Assembly: GCF_029945705.1 (NCBI RefSeq)
Contig: NZ_JAQSDC010000036.1
Location: 62,001 to 126,000, forward strand
DNA length: 64,000 nt
Reading direction: 5' to 3'
Origin: Methylotenera sp.
GTDB lineage: Bacteria > Pseudomonadota > Gammaproteobacteria > Burkholderiales > Methylophilaceae
Shown here: piece by piece, positions 1-9,683 of the stretch
How positions within the stretch are numbered: the stretch's first letter is position 1
How the letters are laid out: each line of letters opens with the position of its first letter
Translations under genes and position numbers: made by a program
Notes under the pieces: model-generated
The model's database searches: none
The model's input: the letters and a program-made list of their open reading frames with translations, nothing else
What the model was told of the DNA's origin: nothing

Positions 1-2402
1 CACTGCAACACCACTGAGACAATGTTTTTGCCAATATCGTGTACATCGCCCTTAACGGTGGCGATGACCATTTTGCCTTTAGGCTTGGCGACGATCCCTG
101 TGCGCTCTTCATCGGCCGCTTTTTCAGCCTCAATAAACGGTATTAAATGCGCTACCGCTTGCTTCATCACACGAGCGGATTTCACAACTTGCGGCAAGAA
201 CATTTTGCCTTGCCCAAATAAATCGCCCACCACGTTCATGCCCGACATGAGCGGACCTTCAATCACGTGAATAGGTCTGCCGCCACTGGCTTCAACCGCT
301 GCGCGCGCCTCTTCAGTATCTTCTACAATAAATTCAGTAATGCCGTGCACCATGGCGTGCGCTAACCTTTTTTCAACTGGCACTGGGTTTTCTGGCGTGC
401 CGCGCCACTCGAGCGTTGCGGCTTCTTTTTTACCGCCCGCCACCAATGATCCTGCTATTTCAATCAAGCGTTCTGTAGGCGCAAGTAGATTGTCAGGGTC
501 AGTGATGCGGTTAAGCACCACATCTTCTACGCGTTCTTTTAACTCTGGCGCAAGGTCATCATAAACACCCATCATGCCTGCATTGACAATGCCCATGGTC
601 ATGCCCGCTTTAATAGCGTGGTATAAAAACACGGTATGAATCGCCTCACGCGCAGGGTCGTTGCCGCGGAAGCTAAAGCTCACATTCGACACGCCGCCTG
701 AAATTTTGGCATGTGGCAGATTCTGCTTAATCCAACGCGTCGCTTCAATAAAATCTACCGCGTAATTGTTGTGTTCTTCAATACCCGTAGCAATGGCGAA
801 AATATTCGGGTCAAAAATAATATCTTCTGGCGGAAAGTTCATGCCTACTAATAAATCATAAGCACGCTTACAGATTTCAATTTTACGGGCGTAAGTATCG
901 GCTTGGCCTTTTTCATCAAACGCCATCACAATGACTGCGGCGCCGTAACGGCGACACAGTTTAGCTTGGCGCAAAAATTCCGCTTCGCCTTCTTTCATCG
1001 AGATTGAATTCACAATAGACTTGCCTTGCACGCACTTTAAACCTGCTTCAATCACAGACCATTTACTTGAGTCGATCATAATTGGCACACGTGCAATATC
1101 AGGCTCACTGGCGATTAAATTCAAGAAATGCGTCATGGCTTTAACGGCGTCCAGCATGCCTTCATCCATGTTGATGTCGATGACTTGCGCGCCATTTTCT
1201 ACTTGCTGACGTGCCACACTCAGCGCTTCTTCATATTGCTCATTGATAATCATGCGCGCAAAGGCTTTAGAACCAGTCACGTTGGTACGCTCACCAACGT
1301 TCACGAATAAAGAATTCTCATCTATTACAAATGGCTCTAACCCAGCCAAACGCGTATTAGGTACGATGCTTGGTATTTGGCGTGGCGGAATGTCTTTAAT
1401 GGCTTGATAAATTGCCGCAATATGCGGTGGCGTTGTGCCACAGCAACCACCCGCAATGTTTACAAAACCGCTGGTTGCGAATTCTTTGATAAGGCTTGAA
1501 GTCACGTCTGGCGTTTCATCAAAGCCCGTATCTGACATTGGATTCGGCAAGCCAGCATTTGGATAAATACAGACAAAAGTATCAGCAATCTTTGAAAGCT
1601 CTTCAGCATAAGGGCGCATTAAGGTTGCACCCAATGCACAATTTAAACCAATAGTGATTGGCTTGGCATGGCGTACTGAATTCCAAAAAGCAGTCACCGT
1701 TTGACCTGATAAAATACGACCTGATGCATCCGTGACGGTACCTGAAATCATAATCGGCCAAGTTTTACCTTGCTCTTCAAAAAACGAATCTATGGCAAAT
1801 AGCGCGGCTTTACAGTTAAGCGTGTCGAATATGGTTTCGACCATTAAGATATCTGAGCCGCCTTCGACCAAGGCTCGCGCTTGCTCTAAGTAAGCGTTTA
1901 CCAACTGGTCAAAACTCACATTACGTGCGGCAGGGTCATTTACATCTGGCGAAATGCTGGCAGTTTTAGGGGTTGGCCCCAGCGTACCCGCGACAAAGCG
2001 CGGTTTATCTGGCGTGCTGTATTTATCGCATGAAGCCTTGGCGAGCTTGGCCGCTTGCAAGTTCATTTCATACACAAGATGGGCCATGTGGTAATCATCT
2101 TGCGCAACGCTGGTCGCACCAAAGGTATTGGTTTCAATAATATCCGCACCTGCGGCTAGATATTTTTCGTGAATTTCTTGAATAACATGTGGTTGCGTTA
2201 AAGTAAGCAGCTCGTTATTACCCTTAACAAACAACTCACGCTCGCCTGCTGGCGCTTTGAAATCAGCGAAACGCTCACCGCGATAGTCAGCCTCAGTCAG
2301 CTTGTATTGCTGAATCATCGTACCCATCGCACCATCTAAAATTAAGATGCGTTGTTTAAGTAGGCTGCGCAGTTGTAGTTCAGTAGGGGATGTAGCTAGC
2401 AT
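1..2402 (-). CDS. metH: Cobalamin-dependent methionine synthase (5' part, cut by window edge)
   Basis: Transfers the methyl group of 5-methyltetrahydrofolate to homocysteine through cobalamin, in the cytoplasm. The minus-strand frame starts at ATG 2402 ([10 protein letters not shown]) and runs open to position 1, about 800 codons. Domains in order: the homocysteine-binding barrel (ILDGAMGTM; zinc cysteines in GLNCALG and GGCCGTTPP), the pterin-binding domain ([14 protein letters not shown], then [11 protein letters not shown]), the four-helix cobalamin cap, and the start of the B12 domain with the cobalamin-ligating histidine in DVHDIGKN, about 12 codons before the edge. The reactivation domain lies outside the window. 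Full-length enzymes of about 1,200 residues fit this layout. I see no frameshift. No cobalamin riboswitch is evident in the short upstream gap. Confidence 0.97.
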   Translation of the reverse strand, partial: MLATSPTELQLRSLLKQRILILDGAMGTMIQQYKLTEADYRGERFADFKAPAGERELFVKGNNELLTLTQPHVIQEIHEKYLAAGADIIETNTFGATSVAQDDYHMAHLVYEMNLQAAKLAKASCDKYSTPDKPRFVAGTLGPTPKTASISPDVNDPAARNVSFDQLVNAYLEQARALVEGGSDILMVETIFDTLNCKAALFAIDSFFEEQGKTWPIMISGTVTDASGRILSGQTVTAFWNSVRHAKPITIGLNCALGATLMRPYAEELSKIADTFVCIYPNAGLPNPMSDTGFDETPDVTSSLIKEFATSGFVNIAGGCCGTTPPHIAAIYQAIKDIPPRQIPSIVPNTRLAGLEPFVIDENSLFVNVGERTNVTGSKAFARMIINEQYEEALSVARQQVENGAQVIDINMDEGMLDAVKAMTHFLNLIASEPDIARVPIMIDSSKWSVIEAGLKCVQGKSIVNSISMKEGEAEFLRQAKLCRRYGAAVIVMAFDEKGQADTYARKIEICKRAYDLLVGMNFPPEDIIFDPNIFAIATGIEEHNNYAVDFIEATRWIKQNLPHAKISGGVSNVSFSFRGNDPAREAIHTVFLYHAIKAGMTMGIVNAGMMGVYDDLAPELKERVEDVVLNRITDPDNLLAPTERLIEIAGSLVAGGKKEAATLEWRGTPENPVPVEKRLAHAMVHGITEFIVEDTEEARAAVEASGGRPIHVIEGPLMSGMNVVGDLFGQGKMFLPQVVKSARVMKQAVAHLIPFIEAEKAADEERTGIVAKPKGKMVIATVKGDVHDIGKNIVSVVLQ

Positions 2403-2448
2403 ATTGTTTGCAATTAGTAATATTGGTTATGTTGAGCGTATTTTACCA

Positions 2449-2480
2449 CGCTGACATCTTTTTAATCGCAGATGTCAGCG
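2449..2480. repeat. Perfect 10-bp inverted repeat between metH and the DUF3298-like gene
   Basis: The arms CGCTGACATC (2449-2458) and GATGTCAGCG (2471-2480) are exact reverse complements around a 12-nt AT-rich loop. It lies 47 bp upstream of the metH start and about 70 bp downstream of the previous gene's stop. No clear U-run follows on the minus strand, so it is either a weak terminator or an operator for metH. The sequence does not decide. Confidence 0.5.
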
Positions 2481-2548
2481 ATACCTATGTTGAATCAATC
2501 AGCTCTATTTACTTCAAGCTTTAAAATGTGAGAATTGACTAGCATTGA

Positions 2549-3829
2549 TTACTGAACGGCAGATTTATGTAGCATAATCTGCTCAATGTTTTCGTGCCCT
2601 TTTTGGTTGAGATAAGGCGCTAACGCTGCATACGGAATAAGACTGTTATAACTACCGCTGCCTGAGCCATAGTCAAGGTGTGTTCTCACGACCAGCCCCT
2701 TAGAACTTAACCCCAGAGACAGTCTATTAGGCTCATCAATCGAGTCACATGCATCATTCTCAGACTGGTCATTTTTAGTTAAGGGATTATTTTTCGCCTC
2801 CACACATGATGAATATGCAATATCATCATGACCATCGTCCGACTCAAATACTTTTTTACAAATAGTAAAGTTATCAAATTTACACGCCAGTTTTCTAAAC
2901 CTCTCACTTGGTTGATAGTCTTTCCAAATTTTACTGTCAATATTAGAGGTCTTTACTTTTACATTTTTAAACCAACCCCATAGCTCCTCCTCTTTGCCTG
3001 TTTGTATATTGTAAGTAGTAAAGTTTTGCCAAAAATTGGGGTGTGCTCCTCCGCTGTACTCATCGCCTTCTTGGCGTATCGTCAGCCAATTTTCATCCCA
3101 ATAGACAATGCTTTCTTTGATTGTTTCATCAGATGGATTTTGCCCATCCTTCAAATCCTGCCTGAAGTACAAGGTTGTTTCAATTTTTTTCTTTTGCTCC
3201 TGCTGATATTGTGCAGCGTTTTCGAACGTATCTGGTAATAAGGCCAGTTGGTATGAAATGGCTGTGTTGAGATCTTCAAATATCATCACTTGGTATGTTT
3301 TATCCATAACAAGCTTCTCTTGAATCTTTATTTTCTTGAGTAAGCTTGTAACGCGCGGCTGGTTAAAAGCATCATCGCAACCTTGATTTTCCAAATCATA
3401 TCCGTTTTTGTTGGTTGGTTTCTTTGGTTTAGTTTTCAGCCTGCTCAAATCAATACGTTCTTTTTTGTTGCCTACCAGCTTATAACCAGTAATTTTACTA
3501 TCCGTGATTTCATTAAGCTGCCAAATGACAGTTTTATCGTTTTGATAGTCTTCGAAATATTGACCCTTTTCGCTCAAGTGCAGGTATTTGCTAGCACCAG
3601 TTGTTAGTGGATAATAATAGCCAACAACATCTCCAGCCGTCCTTCCTGATTCAGGTTGTGCAAAACAAAACATTACGCTGGTATTGCCAATTTTACCGCG
3701 CAAAATAGGTTTTTCCTTTTGTTCTTGGCTCTGTGCAATTGAAGTTGCCAGCGCTAGTATAAACAATAAAACTAAAGTAAAGCGGGAGCGGTTCATAGGC
3801 AACATTTCATACACATCATTCACTTTCAT
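2549..3829 (-). CDS. Secreted DUF3298-like protein of unknown role
   Basis: A 426-residue protein with an N-terminal hydrophobic segment (TLVLLFILALATSIAQS), so probably exported. The second half holds SGGAHPNFW, which resembles the conserved Gly-Gly-Ala-His-Pro core of DUF3298/RsiV-type domains, followed by a hydrophobic C-terminal stretch (SLIPYAALAPYL) also seen there. No catalytic residues can be named. ATG 3829 lies 5 nt after the stop of the upstream channel gene and has AAGG upstream, suggesting translational coupling. ATG 3796 (MNRSRFTL) would give a more typical signal peptide and is a real alternative. The domain call is from motif memory only. Confidence 0.6.
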   Translation of the reverse strand: MKVNDVYEMLPMNRSRFTLVLLFILALATSIAQSQEQKEKPILRGKIGNTSVMFCFAQPESGRTAGDVVGYYYPLTTGASKYLHLSEKGQYFEDYQNDKTVIWQLNEITDSKITGYKLVGNKKERIDLSRLKTKPKKPTNKNGYDLENQGCDDAFNQPRVTSLLKKIKIQEKLVMDKTYQVMIFEDLNTAISYQLALLPDTFENAAQYQQEQKKKIETTLYFRQDLKDGQNPSDETIKESIVYWDENWLTIRQEGDEYSGGAHPNFWQNFTTYNIQTGKEEELWGWFKNVKVKTSNIDSKIWKDYQPSERFRKLACKFDNFTICKKVFESDDGHDDIAYSSCVEAKNNPLTKNDQSENDACDSIDEPNRLSLGLSSKGLVVRTHLDYGSGSGSYNSLIPYAALAPYLNQKGHENIEQIMLHKSAVQ

Positions 3830-3834
3830 CCCAA

Positions 3835-4503
3835 CTAACCTTTTCTTATCACAGAGGTCATTGACACCAATCTTGAAACTATCAATGCCATGTACATTAA
3901 ACCTACAAACATCTGAAAGGTGCCAATGACTTTTGCGATAGGATGTATTAATGAAATATCACCATAACCAGTACTAGATAATATGGAGAAACTCAGAAAT
4001 ATAAGCTCCACCCAAGTGCGCGGCTGATCTGGATTTAAGGTGCCTGTAATACTGCCTGGATAAAGCTGCTGGCAGACCGAATAAGCAAGCGCGAAACCCC
4101 AAGCTAACACGGTGAAAGTATTGGCTGCGGCAAACAACTCATCTCGCGTGAGTACATTGTCGTTAAACATATACATTACCAAGCCAACAGCTGTATAAAA
4201 GTAGACTGCACTTTCCATGCATTGTGCCCAAAGCAAATATTGTGCACTTCCGGTTGTGACATAGGCGATTGTTAACACTATGGCAGGCAATGCGAGTATC
4301 CACGCCATTCCATTAAACAATGGGCTACGATTCACCACCCAAACTGCTAAGGCTAATGCAGCCACGTTAAAACAGCTGAATATTGCTTGATGAAACTTTG
4401 TACCTTCCAACATCGGATGAATAGTCAAGCTGAGCACTTGCACTAATAGCAACCATGCGGATGGGTACTTTGCTAGCCTCTGTATTATGGTGTGTATATT
4501 CAA
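3835..4503 (-). CDS. Two-pore-helix type potassium channel protein
   Basis: A 222-residue membrane protein with about six hydrophobic segments. The C-terminal part has the K+ selectivity filter TGYGD (in SILSSTGYGDISLIHP) between two membrane helices, the hallmark of the ion-channel 2 family. There is no cytoplasmic RCK domain. The N-terminal helices are not a clear voltage sensor, as no regular arginine repeat is seen. The frame begins with TTG at 4503. The next ATG, around residue 31, would remove the first membrane helix, so TTG is preferred despite a weak ribosome site. It lies 11 bp downstream of comM on the same strand and is probably cotranscribed. Confidence 0.85.
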   Translation of the reverse strand: MNIHTIIQRLAKYPSAWLLLVQVLSLTIHPMLEGTKFHQAIFSCFNVAALALAVWVVNRSPLFNGMAWILALPAIVLTIAYVTTGSAQYLLWAQCMESAVYFYTAVGLVMYMFNDNVLTRDELFAAANTFTVLAWGFALAYSVCQQLYPGSITGTLNPDQPRTWVELIFLSFSILSSTGYGDISLIHPIAKVIGTFQMFVGLMYMALIVSRLVSMTSVIRKG

Positions 4504-4514
4504 GAGCTGTATCT

Positions 4515-6062
4515 TTAAACGGCTTTATCGTATTTTCGATACTGCACGGCTTCTGCAATATGAACAGGCTTAATCTCATCATCCCCAGCCAAGTCGGCAA
4601 TCGTACGGGCGACTTTTAATATGCGGTGATAAGCGCGTGCAGATAAACTTAATCGGCTTATTGCTTGTTTAAGCAACTGCATACCAGCTTCATCAGTCAC
4701 ACAATATTGTTCGATTTCTTTAGTGCCTAGTAAGTTATTTGGCTTTGCTTGCCTATCGAGCTGTTTCTCTCTAGCGCTTTCTACTCTTAATCTTATCGAT
4801 TGTGAGTGTTCACTTACACTGGCTTTTGTGAGTTCATCTTCGCTTAACGCGGGCACTTCAATATGAATGTCAATGCGGTCTAATAATGGCCCTGAAATTT
4901 TAGCTTTGTAGCGCGACACTTGGTCTGGAGTACAGCGACATTTATTATTGTGATGCCCTAAATAACCACAAGGGCACGGATTCATGGCCGCGATTAACTG
5001 AAAATTTGCAGGGAAATCTGCTTGCCTTGCGGCACGCGAAATGGTGATTCGACCACTTTCTAACGGCTCGCGTAATACTTCCAGTACTTTGCGATCAAAT
5101 TCGGGAAGTTCATCTAAAAACAATACGCCATGATGCGCTAAGCTAATCTCACCTGGTCGTGGAATTCCACCGCCGCCAACCAATGCTACTGCTGAAGCCG
5201 TGTGATGCGGCGCTCGATAAGGTCGGCGCTTCCAGTTTTCTAGTTTGTAATTGCCATTAAGCGATTGGATGGCTGCGGAATCTAAAGCCTCTGACTCTAT
5301 CATTTCAGGCAAAATGCCAACAAAGCGCGATGCCAACATGCTTTTACCTGTGCCTGGCGGGCCACTCATAATCACACTATGTCCACCAGCCGCGGCAATT
5401 TCTAAAGCGCGCTTAGCCATGCTTTGCGCTTTTACATCACTAAAGTCGGGGTAATTCACTTCATGTACAAAGTCAGCTGATTCCAATTGCGTTAACGCCG
5501 TATGCCCACTCAAATGTGCACAAACTTCCAATAGTGAGTTCGCTGGATAAATAATGGCTTCTTTGACGAGCGCAGCCTCTGCCGCACTATTTTGAGGCAA
5601 AATAAATGCGCGCTTTTGGGGCATGCCTCCATTTTGAACCTGGCTATTATTTTGAGGCACATTTGCATCACGCATCATGCTTGATGTCATCGCCAGTGCA
5701 CCACGAATCGGCCGCAATTCACCAGTTAACGCAAGTTCGCCAGCAAACTCATAACGGGACAATGGCTCAGTTGGAATTTGCCCACTTGCTGCCAATATGC
5801 CCAAAGCAATCGGCAAATCATAACGCCCACTCTCTTTGGGTAAGTCTGCGGGCGCTAAGTTTACAGTGATACGCCGCGCGGGAAACTCAAACTGAGCGGT
5901 CTGCAAAGCCGCACGCACACGATCTTTACTCTCTTTGACCTCAGCCTCGGGCAAACCAACAATCGTAAAGCTCGGCAAACCGTTCGCCAAATGTACCTCA
6001 ACAACCACCTCAGGCGCATCCATGCCATTTAAAGCACGGCTATATAAAACCGCTAAACTCAT
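4515..6062 (-). CDS. comM: YifB/ComM family AAA+ ATPase (Mg-chelatase-like)
   Basis: A 515-residue protein. ComM is a hexameric helicase that extends branch migration of incoming single-stranded DNA during natural transformation. The N-terminal ChlI-like domain (LAVLYSRALNGMDAPEV) is followed by an AAA+ core with Walker A GPPGTGKSML and Walker B GVLFLDELPEF. The family signature AMNPCPCGYLG with nearby CRCTP cysteines follows, and then the C-terminal helical domain (LSLSARAYHRILKVARTIADL). The length is normal. It overlaps ubiK by 4 nt (ATGA), so the two are translationally coupled. The assignment to this family is secure. Competence itself cannot be judged from this window. Confidence 0.95.
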   Translation of the reverse strand: MSLAVLYSRALNGMDAPEVVVEVHLANGLPSFTIVGLPEAEVKESKDRVRAALQTAQFEFPARRITVNLAPADLPKESGRYDLPIALGILAASGQIPTEPLSRYEFAGELALTGELRPIRGALAMTSSMMRDANVPQNNSQVQNGGMPQKRAFILPQNSAAEAALVKEAIIYPANSLLEVCAHLSGHTALTQLESADFVHEVNYPDFSDVKAQSMAKRALEIAAAGGHSVIMSGPPGTGKSMLASRFVGILPEMIESEALDSAAIQSLNGNYKLENWKRRPYRAPHHTASAVALVGGGGIPRPGEISLAHHGVLFLDELPEFDRKVLEVLREPLESGRITISRAARQADFPANFQLIAAMNPCPCGYLGHHNNKCRCTPDQVSRYKAKISGPLLDRIDIHIEVPALSEDELTKASVSEHSQSIRLRVESAREKQLDRQAKPNNLLGTKEIEQYCVTDEAGMQLLKQAISRLSLSARAYHRILKVARTIADLAGDDEIKPVHIAEAVQYRKYDKAV

Positions 6063-6304
6063 TGCTGATGCTTTTGTAGCGACTCCAACTCAGCCAACTT
6101 TGCCTCTAACTGATTGAGTTTTGCGCGCGTGTTGCGTAGTACTTCCGCTTGCACATCAAACTCCTCGCGAGAAACTAGCTCCATTTTGGTGAGCGCGCTC
6201 TTTAATAGTGCATGAATATTTTTTTCTGCATCACCTAGGGGCGAGTCGTTAACTATGCCTTTGATTTTACTTGATATTTCATTTAATTTTTCTGTGTTAA
6301 ACAT
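6059..6304 (-). CDS. ubiK: Ubiquinone biosynthesis accessory factor UbiK (BMFP/YqiC family)
   Basis: An 81-residue protein with the two-part layout of the family: an amphipathic N-terminal helix (KLNEISSKIKGIVND) and a C-terminal coiled coil (VLRNTRAKLNQLEAKLAELESLQ). In Escherichia coli UbiK works with UbiJ in aerobic ubiquinone synthesis and binds membranes and lipids. It is the first gene of the ubiK-comM block and overlaps comM by 4 nt, a pairing common in beta- and gammaproteobacteria. Start ATG 6304. The call rests on length, coiled coil and neighbour. Confidence 0.85.
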   Translation of the reverse strand: MFNTEKLNEISSKIKGIVNDSPLGDAEKNIHALLKSALTKMELVSREEFDVQAEVLRNTRAKLNQLEAKLAELESLQKHQQ

Positions 6305-6413
6305 AGTGATTCCTTATTTTCAAGCTCTAGTTTACAGGTTTTAACGGGTTAATACAAAAACAACAAATCATTAAAGCATTTGTATCAACTTGATTTTAAT
6401 AGGGATTTTTCTT

Positions 6414-6431
6414 TTGGCACGCGCTTTGCTT
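6414..6431 (+). promoter_or_regulatory. Sigma-54 promoter of torF-glnK-amt
   Basis: TTGGCACG (6414-6421) and TTGCTT (6426-6431) match the sigma-54 -24/-12 consensus. GG (6416-6417) and GC (6428-6429) are separated by exactly 10 nt. Transcription would begin near 6441, about 40 nt before the torF ATG. No convincing NtrC site was found in the short stretch back to ubiK. Confidence 0.88.
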
Positions 6432-6481
6432 ATGTTATCTCGAATATTATTTATTCTTTACATTATCAAGGGGAAAGCAAT

Positions 6482-7258
6482 ATGCGTAAATCATTATTAT
6501 CACTTGCAGTTTTAAGTGCATTATCTATTCCAGCATTATCATTTGCAGAAGATGCTGCACCAAGCGCTGAACCAGCATCACCACATACTTTTACTTACAA
6601 TGTAGGTTTATATAGCCAATATGTATTTCGTGGATTAACTCAAACGGGTGAAAAACCAGCAATCCAAGGTGGTGTTGATTACGCACACTCAAGTGGCTTT
6701 TATGCTGGTACATGGGCTTCTAATATTAGTTGGTTAGAAGACAATAATACATACAGCAGATCAAGCCTTGAGTTAGATCTTTATGGTGGCTTTGCTAATA
6801 CAATCGGTGACACTGGCGTTGGATACAATGTTGGTCTACTACAATATGTGTACCCAGGTGACAAAAAAGCTGGCTCCGTTCCGGCTGGCACTACAGAGAT
6901 ATACGGCAGTTTAAGTTACAAATGGCTAAGTGCTAAGGTATCAGTGATTGCTTCAGCAAATGGCTTTGGTGTCTCAAATGCAGATGGCACTTGGTATGCA
7001 GAGTTGAATGGAAACTATCCAATCGCTGAGACTGGAATTACTATTAACGGTCATATTGGCAGACAAGATTACTCTAGAACTGGTAATGAAATTTATAACT
7101 ACACAGACTGGAAGCTTGGTGCTACAAAGGCGTGGAGTAATGGTGTTAACCTAGGTGCATATTATACTGACACAAATGCTCAGGCTTCTTCATACACATT
7201 AGCAGGTGAGAACATTGCTGATAACCAATTTGTAGTTTTCGTGCAAAAAACATTTTAA
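6482..7258 (+). CDS. TorF-family putative outer membrane porin
   Basis: A 258-residue protein with a signal peptide (LAVLSALSIPALSFA) and many alternating beta-strand segments ending in a C-terminal Phe (VVFVQKTF), typical of outer membrane barrels. The motif YSQYVFRGLTQT near the mature N terminus is characteristic of the Gcw_chp/TorF family. ATG 6482 is chosen because it follows AAGGGG and carries the signal peptide. The longer open frame from 6380 is rejected because it would place the sigma-54 promoter inside the coding region. It lies upstream of glnK-amt and shares the nitrogen-regulated promoter, so a role in ammonium or small-solute entry is inferred, not shown. Confidence 0.85.
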   Translation: MRKSLLSLAVLSALSIPALSFAEDAAPSAEPASPHTFTYNVGLYSQYVFRGLTQTGEKPAIQGGVDYAHSSGFYAGTWASNISWLEDNNTYSRSSLELDLYGGFANTIGDTGVGYNVGLLQYVYPGDKKAGSVPAGTTEIYGSLSYKWLSAKVSVIASANGFGVSNADGTWYAELNGNYPIAETGITINGHIGRQDYSRTGNEIYNYTDWKLGATKAWSNGVNLGAYYTDTNAQASSYTLAGENIADNQFVVFVQKTF

Positions 7259-7270
7259 TGTTATAACCTT

Positions 7271-7301
7271 GCAGTAGAAAATAGAGCGTATTTTCTACTG
7301 C
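7271..7301 (+). terminator. 13-bp hairpin between torF and glnK
   Basis: The arms 7271-7283 and 7289-7301 are exact reverse complements (GCAGTAGAAAATA and its complement) around a 5-nt loop. There is only a short, mixed T-run afterwards. It may act as a partial terminator or mRNA stabiliser that sets torF output above glnK-amt. glnK starts 28 nt later and has no sigma-54 box of its own here. Confidence 0.6.
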
Positions 7302-7319
7302 ATTATTCTACTCAACTAG

Positions 7320-7667
<348 letters not shown>

Positions 7668-7677
7668 GGGGATCATG

Positions 7678-9186
7678 ATGAAAAAAATATTATCGATTTT
7701 TGCATTAGTCACAGCACTTGGATTAGGTTTTACATCTAATACATTTGCTGATGATATTGCCGTGCCAGCACCAGCAGCTGAAATGGCGGCTCCAGAAGCT
7801 GCGCCAGTGGCTGATACCGCAGCTGCGGCTCCAGTAGCAGCTGAAGCGGCACCTGCAGTTGCGGCAGCACCCGCACCTGTTCCAAATAAAGGTGACACAG
7901 CATGGATGTTACTAGCAACTATTTTAGTGACACTAATGGCAATCCCTGGTTTGGGCTTATTTTACGGTGGCTTAGTTCGCCAAAAAAATATGCTTTCAGT
8001 ACTAATGCAAACTTTCATGATTTTCTCTTTTATGGGCGTGCTTTGGGCTATATACGGCTACAGTGTTGCGTTCACGGGTGGCAATCCATTCTTTGGCGGA
8101 CTTGGTAAAGCATTCTTATTTGGCATTACGCCTGATTCAGTTGGCGCAACATTCAGCAAAGGGGTTGTGATTCCTGAGTTAGTATTCGTGGCTTTCCAAT
8201 TGACGTTTGCGGCTATTACTCCAGCATTGATTATCGGTGCTTTTGCTGAACGTATGAAGTTCTCTGCAATCTTGGCATTTATGGTGTTGTGGTTCACATT
8301 CTCATACCTACCAATGGCTCACATGGTTTGGTATTGGGACGGTCCTGATGCTATTACTGATGCTAAATCACTTGAAACTGTTGTTGCTAACGCAGGCTGG
8401 TTATGGGCTAAAGGTGCACTAGACTTTGCGGGCGGTACTGTTGTTCATATTAATGCAGGTGTGGCAGGTTTAGTTGGCGCAATCATGGTTGGTAAACGTA
8501 TCGGTTACGGTAAAGAATCTATGGCTCCTCATAGCTTGACCTTAACAATGGTAGGTGCTGCTTTACTATGGGTAGGTTGGTTCGGCTTCAACGCTGGCTC
8601 TAACTTAGAAGCTAACGGTTATGCAGCTTTAGCTTTAGTAAACACAATGATTGCAACTGGTGCGGCTACATTGTCATGGGCATTCTCTGAGTGGTTCATC
8701 AAAGGCAAACCTTCAATGCTAGGTGCAGCTTCTGGCGCGGTAGCTGGCTTGGTTGCAATTACACCAGCTTGCGGCTTCGTTGGTCCTATGGGTGCAATTG
8801 TTATCGGCCTACTTGTTTCACCAATTTGCTACTTCATGGTAGCTAAAGTGAAATACATGTTCGGTTATGATGATGCATTAGACGTATTTGGTGTACATGC
8901 TATTGGTGGTGTATTCGGTGCGTTAGCAACTGGTGTGCTTGTCAACCCAGCACTAGGCGGTATGGGTGTATATGACTACGTAGCAAACGCTGTAGGTACT
9001 TATGACTTTGCTGCTCAAATGACTGCACAAATTTACGCAGTGGTGACAGCAATCGTAGTTTCAGCAGTTGTATCATTCATTGCTTTCAAAATTGTGGATG
9101 TGTTAATCGGTCTACGTGTTTCTGAAGAATCTGAACGTGAAGGTTTAGATACTACTGAACATGGCGAACGTGCATATCATGCATAA
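7678..9186 (+). CDS. amt: Ammonium transporter with signal peptide and Ala-rich leader
   Basis: Ammonium/methylammonium channel of the inner membrane. A signal peptide (ILSIFALVTALGLGFTSNTFA) is followed by an Ala/Pro-rich linker of about 50 residues and then eleven membrane segments. The twin pore histidines are in GTVVHINAG and FGVHAIGG. Two adjacent ATGs occur (7675, 7678). AAGGGG at 7666-7671 is better spaced for 7678. It follows glnK by 10 nt. The periplasmic Ala-rich stretch is a low-complexity extension. In a methylotroph the channel could also carry methylammonium (inference). Confidence 0.96.
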   Translation: MKKILSIFALVTALGLGFTSNTFADDIAVPAPAAEMAAPEAAPVADTAAAAPVAAEAAPAVAAAPAPVPNKGDTAWMLLATILVTLMAIPGLGLFYGGLVRQKNMLSVLMQTFMIFSFMGVLWAIYGYSVAFTGGNPFFGGLGKAFLFGITPDSVGATFSKGVVIPELVFVAFQLTFAAITPALIIGAFAERMKFSAILAFMVLWFTFSYLPMAHMVWYWDGPDAITDAKSLETVVANAGWLWAKGALDFAGGTVVHINAGVAGLVGAIMVGKRIGYGKESMAPHSLTLTMVGAALLWVGWFGFNAGSNLEANGYAALALVNTMIATGAATLSWAFSEWFIKGKPSMLGAASGAVAGLVAITPACGFVGPMGAIVIGLLVSPICYFMVAKVKYMFGYDDALDVFGVHAIGGVFGALATGVLVNPALGGMGVYDYVANAVGTYDFAAQMTAQIYAVVTAIVVSAVVSFIAFKIVDVLIGLRVSEESEREGLDTTEHGERAYHA

Positions 9187-9216
9187 GCAATAGGTATAGT
9201 TAGTTTGTAGTAATTT

Positions 9217-9245
9217 AAAAACGGGCACCTAGGTGCCCGTTTTTA
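9217..9245 (+). terminator. Intrinsic terminator of torF-glnK-amt
   Basis: A perfect palindrome ACGGGCACCT/AGGTGCCCGT (9221-9240), flanked by A-runs and followed by TTTTT, 30 nt after the amt stop. Confidence 0.92.
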
Positions 9246-9297
9246 TTTATATCGCCTTAATAATTAACGCTAAATAAAAATACTTCAATAAAAGCAC

Positions 9298-9334
9298 TTG
9301 ACATATAAAACTAAATAACTAATTATGTAGTTAT
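9298..9334 (+). promoter_or_regulatory. Promoter with operator overlapping the arsR-type start codon
   Basis: TTGACA (9298-9303) is followed at 16-17 bp by a -10-like TAATTAT (9320-9326), which would place the transcription start at or next to ATG 9333. The arms ATAACTA (9315-9321) and TAGTTAT (9328-9334) form a perfect inverted repeat over the -10 and the start codon. No Shine-Dalgarno is present. This suggests a leaderless, autoregulated mRNA. Confidence 0.6.
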
Positions 9335-9638
9335 GAAGATAATCACAACGATTCCTGATGAATGGCAAAATATCGCGCACCTATTTATTGCACTTGGTGA
9401 CGCGCATAGACAGCGCATTTTATTGGCGTTTGAAAAAGAAGAACGACTCAATATTATGCAAATCGCAGCGGCTTCAACATTAAGTCGAACAGCGGTGACA
9501 CATCATCTTAAAATTCTGCATCAAAGCGGCGCACTGCAAAGTGAAAAAATTGGTAAAGAAGTCTATTTCTGGGTAAATAAAAGTCTAATGACTAGCGCTA
9601 TAAAAGGCGTATTGCATTATATTGAAACCGAAATATAA
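9333..9638 (+). CDS. ArsR-family winged-helix regulator
   Basis: A 101-residue HTH protein (ALGDAHRQRILLAF, then the recognition helix SRTAVTHHLKILHQSGAL, and the wing EKIGKEVYFWVN). It lacks the ELCVCDL metal-binding motif of ArsR/SmtB metal sensors and has no cysteine, so it probably senses something other than a thiophilic metal. It overlaps a perfect inverted repeat at its own start and lies 45 bp upstream of the aas-like gene on the same strand, suggesting it controls the envelope/lipid block that follows (inference). Confidence 0.88.
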   Translation: MKIITTIPDEWQNIAHLFIALGDAHRQRILLAFEKEERLNIMQIAAASTLSRTAVTHHLKILHQSGALQSEKIGKEVYFWVNKSLMTSAIKGVLHYIETEI

Positions 9639-9683
9639 ATAATAAAAACGATAACGTATTACAACTAAGCTGGGAGAGCTGAA

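Noticed and set aside
6380-6481. Longer start for the torF-family gene (open frame from 6380)
   Set aside because: It would contain the sigma-54 promoter and put 34 non-signal residues before a good signal peptide. ATG 6482 has a proper ribosome site.
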